Below, in pieces: positions 58,230 through 64,000 of a DNA stretch of 64,000 bases (position 1 is the first letter of the stretch; every line of letters starts with the position of its first letter). Made by a program: the position numbers and the translations under genes. Where the stretch lies: assembly GCF_014898815.1 (NCBI RefSeq), contig NW_026515411.1, positions 53,450 through 117,449 of the forward strand, in the 5' to 3' direction. The stretch comes from Panonychus citri (Eukaryota > Arthropoda > Arachnida > Trombidiformes > Tetranychidae). The notes beneath the pieces are model-generated. The model did not search any database and was not told the DNA's origin. It saw only the letters and a program-made list of their open reading frames with translations.

Positions 58230-58522
58230 GATGATAGTCTTTAATTGTTAATCTGACAGCATTATGATCTAAACTTAGAGATTTTGAAACATTTTCTTGT
58301 GATTTTTCCAATATTTTTTCCATTATTGTAATATATTATTGAGCTTCTTCAAATTCTCGAGGTCACCCATAAGTTTTTTCTTCCTTTTAATATCAACTGA
58401 AGAATTCCAATAGTGCAGATACTCGACAGGTAATTCTATTCGTATGGATGGAAAACGTTCCAACATCTCTGATATTAATACACAATCTTTGCAGTAATCG
58501 TTGTCTTTCATTAATCCTTTGA
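58230..58522 (-). pseudogene. Fragment of TPR-to-linker segment, closest to copy F
   Basis: Almost identical to copy F at about 48890-49165 (ISEMLERFPSI, LHYWNSSVDIKRKKKLMGDL). It is placed just downstream of copy H in the same orientation, with unrelated sequence on both sides. Confidence 0.75.
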
Positions 58523-58707
58523 AATGATAAAAAAACTGATCCAGATTTATTCAAATTATTCGATTTCTCTGTAAAATTACATAAAATACTTTTTTGTATT
58601 CACAAAAGTAATTAGTCAAAAAATATTAGTTTCGTTCATAATCAGTAAAGATTTTTGCGAATTTAAAAAACTTTGTAAGGAAAGATATTCGTCATTAAAG
58701 TTAGTGA

Positions 58708-61700
58708 TTAATCAATTGTTATACATTCAGCGCGATTGTCATGTTTTTCGAGAAATTGTTTAGCAGAATGTTCGTAAAAAGGATATTCCATCAATTTATT
58801 ACATATTTCCTTAAATTGGCTTCAATTGACTTTAAGTCCTGATGATTTCCTTTGCCTCTACAATTCGACTCTCGTAAATACTAAAACAAAGTTCCAATGC
58901 TTTTTCCCAAGATTTTCACGATCGGTTTCACGAAGATATCCTTTGCTTCTCAATTCTAATGAATTCAAAATATTGCGATTCTCAATAATTGTTCAGCATC
59001 ACCTAAAGTTTTATTCATCAATCAGTAAATCTGTCGATCGACGGATGTGAGTACAGAAACTTCCTGGTCTCTCGATTGAGTAGTTCAATGTCTTCAGGAT
59101 TCCATGGAACATATAATAGTTACATTTAGTCGTGTCGAAAAGATCTTGGATGGGTGAAGATTTTACTGTTTCAGTTGAATTATCCCCAATTTCGAAAGTA
59201 GTAGAACTTTGTGGATGAGTTGACGGTTCAAATGGCTCGGTGAGTATCTTTCGAGCGTTTGCAAAATCTTCAGAAGAGAATAAAGATAAGCCATTCGAGA
59301 AAGAGCTTTGTAATGACCTGGAGAACATCTTAATATTCTAAGCATCGCTTCACGACACAGATTTATGATTTTTCGATGTAATCGTTGGTCTTCACTTTTC
59401 ACAGTAGCCAAATCAGAAATTTCCTTTCCGGTATCATCAATGGTTTTATTATTTCTTGACACAGAGTCAAAGAGAGTAATACTTTTTTCTGCACGAGTTA
59501 GAACCTCCAGTATTTCCGGTGATAGAGTTTTATCTCTATGAATATGCTTGAGGGCATAAGCATGAATGCGATAGTGAATTTCGATGCCAAAACGATAATG
59601 AATAGAATTGACATTATTAATTCCAGAAGTTGCTCCATTTGAGACAAAATGAGACAAAGATAATCCGTAATATCGAAGTGCCTCTGAGATGTCACTTCTC
59701 TCAGCGATTTTTCCTAAGAAATAATAATTCATCATAATTTCGTCAGCATTGGCAAATTTGTTAGCTGATTCGAAGCAAACGCGAGCTTGTTCTAAGAATT
59801 TCTTTCGCTGTTTATTCATCTCTTCCTTTTGTGAATTCTCCAGTACTGGTCCAAATTTCATGACTCGAGAAATATAACTCGCAATGTTATAAGCGCACTT
59901 TCCATATTCGAACCATACCTTGGAATTATTATCTTTCAATGGAGTCGCTTTATTGTAACAACGAAATGCTTTTTGCCCAAAAAGCAACACCTCATGAGTA
60001 GATGAGTAGAAAACTCGACCATTCTGTTCGTGAATACAAATATGAGATTAGAGCTTTAACAAAATAAGTTTTAATACTTACAGTTGAAGAAGATTGATCA
60101 ATTTGACTTGTTATTGCGAGTGCACATCCAGCCCATGAATCAAATCGATTGAGATTTAAAGTTAAATCAAGCATGTAAAATTGTACGGCTTTTCTATGAA
60201 TTAGATGAATATTATTAGAAATCATTTAAATTTGCTAGCTATTAAATGAATTAACTTACAGAACCTCTTTGTTTTTTAAGTAATAATCAGCTAAATAATA
60301 GTAAAGATCTTGAGTAACATGATCTTTTGGAATACTTGATGACGGCTCAATGGATTTTCCATGATCGACATATTCTTTGACAGAATTGGAAAATCTTTCA
60401 GGATTTAAATTATCAGGGACCTTGGAAAGCAATTTGAGTAACAGCTCTGCAGTATTTGCATTGATAGAATCACATTTTTCACTATCAAAAGTTGGAAAAG
60501 TTTTAGGAATAAAATGATTGTAAATAGTATTCATGTCCTTCCAATGTAAAGAAACTCCCGATTCAGGATGAGCTGATAGAAAGTTACATTCTAATTGTTT
60601 GTAAAAACAACCAAGACAGCTAAGAATTAATTTCTCTCTCAGGATAGTTGATTGATTGATCGAATAATCGAGTGAAAGAGATAAAAACTCTCCATTGGAA
60701 TGACAACAAACTCCTTTATTCCCAAGATATTCATGAATTGAGTTAATTAAATAAGTGATTTGCCCTTCGTCAATGTGTCCACATCGCATCTCGTTTATGA
60801 AAGTTTGTAGAATACAAGTCCAGGCCATTACGTTGTAATCTTCAGTTCCTAATTTTAACAATTTGATGGCCAATTCTCGATCAATAGATGTTCCATGACC
60901 ATTCTTTAGACAAGATCGTAATAGATTTAGCAATGTGTCGGTCAATTGTTTACTTCGAGCAATTATTTCGATCCCTCGTTCCCATTGTTGTGATGATTGA
61001 ATAGCTTGACAAAGATACTCTTCTTCTTGTTTAGAGAGCTCAGATTTAGATGCGAATAGTTCAACAATTTCCTCGTGTCGATGTTGATCCAATAATGTGT
61101 CCAAATTATTTTCATTCATCTTATTTATCATTGATCTAAGACTAGAAGAGGTATACACAGTTTGATTTGCCGCTCGCACTAATTTGAGGTTAGTTTTGGT
61201 AAACAATTCATTTGCCATTAGAAGATAATCAACTTTAGATTCTTTGATTCCTCGAAGAATCAAAAGACGAATGAAAAATTTATCATAATCTGGAGTAATC
61301 ATCAAATTTCTTAGATATGGAATTGATTCAGTTAAAATTATCGCTTCGGATTTATCGAACTGAACTTCATTAGCAATTAAAATCAAATTTGTTTTGTCAA
61401 CACTTATATTCTTGATTGAGCACATTAAAGTTGTCTGTAACGGATACCATTTGCGATAAATTCTGTACAGATCTCTGAAATTAGAAGGTAATTTGATTGC
61501 AGTGGCTTCGTTTGCTATTAACATAAAAAGATCAGCAATAAGCAGATGAACTTGTCTGCCTTTTGAGATGAATGGTATTTGTTTCAAGCGATAACGGGCC
61601 AAAATTAAACGTTCCACTTGAGCTTCGTTCTTTGTTTGTACCTGTAACTCCTCTTCTTGGACTATTTCGTGTTAAAATACTTTCTGGTAACATTGTGAAT

Positions 61701-63634
61701 ATCTTTTCGTACATATTGTTGACTATTGGATCTTTCGGCTGTAAATCTTCAACTGATCTTCTTTTCGCTGATGGACCAGGACTCGATCCTTGGCTGTTTC
61801 GTTTATTATTTTGAATAAGATTTCCTTTGGAAGAAATCGTATTAGCATTGGAACGAGGCTTGCCAGTGATTTTCAATGTTATTGATTTACTACGATTGAG
61901 TTTTGTTTCTCCATTTCACTACTTACAATGATTAAAGCTGAAATTAATGATTGTAGCGACGAAAGTGTTTCGGTATTGAGGTCTAATTGCAAAGACTTTC
62001 GAGCATTTTCTTGTTGCGTTCCAGTTTTCTTTTGTTCATCACGAAGTTTTTTCATCTTCTTGAGTTCGTCTAAAGTTTTTGTTTTTCTTGTCATAACACT
62101 CAGAACTACAATCAGTAGATAATCCAGACCAACAGGTAATTCTGGTTTTAAGGTTGGTGAAGATTTCAAAATCTCTGATATTAAAACGCGAGCTTTAAAG
62201 TAGTTGCCATCTTTCATTAATCCTTTGATTGCGAGCTTAAGACAATTACGGTAATGATTAAGCACGAAATAGAGACCCATTAAAGTGTCGAGAACAATCC
62301 AATTGGTCGGACTGATTCGATGAGCTTCTTCAAAACAAACTCGTGCGATATGAAAATCAGACTGATTAAGAGCTCGTTTACCAGTTTCAATCATTAGAGT
62401 TACATCACCACCAGCGATTGATGAGCAATCGAGAAAATAATCCAGATTATTTTGTGAAAGCTTATATTCAGTCCTAAGGTCTTGAACTTTTTTCATGAGA
62501 CTGTTTTGTTCACAATAACAAGACGAAGCTCTACAGATATTCTGGTGCAAAAGTTGTTCTTTGATTAAGTCGTAAGTTAATTTGAGAAAATTGTCAGGAA
62601 AAAAAGGACCATGATTAAGCTTCCAGTTCCGTGGACCAGGAATCAACTCATGAAAAGCTCTTTCAGATTCTTTAGTCCAATCTACACCCGATTTGGTTAA
62701 TTCAGGAATAACATACGATCCAACTATCTCTTCGACCCATAACTTTAATTTCGAGTCCGCGAGTTTATTGTTAAGCTTATTCGACTTGATGAGAGTGATT
62801 ATTCCAAATTTATCATTACGATGCAATTGATTCAAAAATTGTTTAACCTTGTATACTTGCGCTCGCAAAGAGTCTGTTTTGGCTTTGTTGGCACTCAAGT
62901 AGCTTTCTAATTTACTTCTCATGTGGCCAATTCCTTTATTGAATTCGGATCTTTCGTTTTCTATCTCAATCGTATAATCTTTTAGCTTGTTGTTCAATAG
63001 ATCCAACCTTTTTTGTACATCAACTCGATAAATTTCAACACTTTTGGCTATGCTTGTGTTGTCGGTATCGTTGTTGTTATTGTCTAGTTCAATGGGCACA
63101 ATATTAACTGAGTTATTATTCTGATTACATGAAGCACAGAAAAGCTCATTAGTTGTATTGTCCACAAATTCAGCGATACGGTTGTTACATATGGAACATG
63201 GTTGGTCATCTAAGTCCGAACTGAGAATCACAGCACAACATCTTTTTGATGGTAAAATTGGTCGATGAAATTTGAATAAATGATCCTCACAAAAATACTT
63301 TTTACCGCACAAACACTGGAAAATGGCTTGATTGTTACAAACGGAATCATCTTCACATTTCTTCCTGTCAATTGCTTTGAGATAATCAGTTTCTAAGAGT
63401 TCAGATTTACACAAGACACATGAGCGATTTTCTCGTTTACACTTTCCACAAAATGTCCTCAAACATTTGTGAACATAAAAAACGCCACTTTGGTCGTGAC
63501 CACAGTCCAACTTGACGATTGATTGATTACTTGTTACCTGGAGGGGATAAAGAGATTCAAATTGTTGAATTAAACGAAAGGTCAGTTAAAGGATAATAAT
63601 AGAAAGAGCAACAACTAATACTTACTTTTGCCAT
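58708..63634 (-). CDS. Copy H: most complete TRIM-like/CABIN1-like family gene
   Basis: Exons: 63634-63626 (MAK), 63537-60260, 60193-60082 and 60023-58708, with introns of 88, 66 and 58 bp. The product is about 1,450 residues. The N-terminus has three Cys/His modules (DCGHDQ..VHKCLRTFCGKC..CVLC; KCEDDSVC..QCLC..YFCEDH..FH; CSIC..LFCASC, residues about 14-140). A coiled coil (about 175-245) and a TPR block (FEEAHRISPTNWIVLDTLMGLYF, about 400-470) follow. The C-terminal scaffold resembles CABIN1/Hir3: EYLGNKGVCCHSNGEFL, HFIPKTFPTFDSEK, YYYLADYYLKNKEV, LNRFDSWAGCALA and FEYGKCAYNIASYISR. Breaks: about 61905 (one T lost), 61668 (two bases), 59272 and 59010. The last is shared with copy G. The zinc part could act as an E3 ligase and the scaffold could bind histone-chaperone partners; both are inferred from homology. 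Confidence 0.8.
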
Positions 63635-64000
63635 GAAGATCAAAGGTTAAGATGATCCAAGGAATCAACTTTGCTTAGAAAGTGTCACAATAAATTGTCA
63701 AAATTCACATTCAAAGGAATAGATGATTACAATTAGAACGAAAATCTCGAAACAGCTACCAAAGGCTTTCCTAATGAAGGTCCATTTATTTTCCATGTAA
63801 ACTTAATTGTTACAAACAAGTATTTCGATCCGCTGGTTTAAATGGTTAATAAATTATCTTTGGAAATGATAGTTTGACAAAATCTAACATTTTTATCAGT
63901 TGTTTTCACGATAAAAACACTCGAAAATTTTAGCTTGTAAACAAGGTAGTATAACGTTGATTTATTAACTATTGATAACTAGTAATTGATTACAATCAAC
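63635..64000. other. Upstream region of copy H
   Basis: 5' leader and probable promoter of copy H. No TATA/Inr pair stands out. It is similar to the region upstream of copy G. Confidence 0.45.

Overview
The window is eukaryotic nuclear DNA. It is AT-rich, has short GT-AG introns (about 58-210 bp, donors mostly GTAAGT), core promoters with an arthropod-type TATA plus TCAGT/TCATT initiator, a Polinton/Maverick DNA transposon and an LTR retrotransposon. An arthropod is likely. A small-genome chelicerate such as a spider mite would fit, but that is an inference I cannot confirm from sequence alone.

Layout. Apart from the Polinton, almost everything is a head-to-tail array of one gene family on the minus strand: copies A (510-4886), B (31742-32200 plus 5967-8212, split by the Polinton), C (32880-35230), D (37137-41940), E (42794-44890, rearranged), F (45588-50577), G (52077-56985) and H (58708-63634), with smaller fragments between them. 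Full-length members begin with a three-codon exon. A Cys/His-rich TRIM-like zinc-binding region, a coiled coil and a long TPR-like scaffold follow. The C-terminal half of that scaffold resembles CABIN1/Hir3, the calcineurin-binding subunit of the HIRA histone-chaperone complex. I know of no such RING/B-box-CABIN1 fusion. Most copies carry small frameshifts. F and H are the most complete, G has an intact 5' half, and B, C and E are clearly broken.

A Polinton of 23,517 bp (8219-31735) sits inside copy B. It has AG...CT ends, terminal inverted repeats of about 304 and 360 bp, and a perfect 6-bp target duplication (gatgtt). Its left arm carries dUTPase, a TATA-binding-protein-like gene, a spliced membrane-protein gene on the minus strand, an enhancer-like tandem repeat and protein-primed DNA polymerase B. 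Its right side is a minus-strand gene train: PC4-like protein, packaging ATPase, small basic ORF, unknown 210-aa ORF, chromodomain integrase, minor capsid, pVI-like protein, major capsid and protease. Several junctions in that train overlap by stop-start motifs. A 5.9-kb block (3' part of polB through integrase) is tandemly duplicated inside the element. The second copy holds a young, non-autonomous gag-protease LTR retrotransposon (21707-25228).

How it fits together. The Polinton looks like a virus-like element with its own replication, packaging and capsid genes, and possibly its own transcription factors (TBP-like and PC4-like), acting on uniform TATA/Inr promoters. The host array combines two kinds of domain that in other animals are linked to chromatin control and to TRIM-type ubiquitin ligases. 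A role against invading DNA is a speculative but testable idea.
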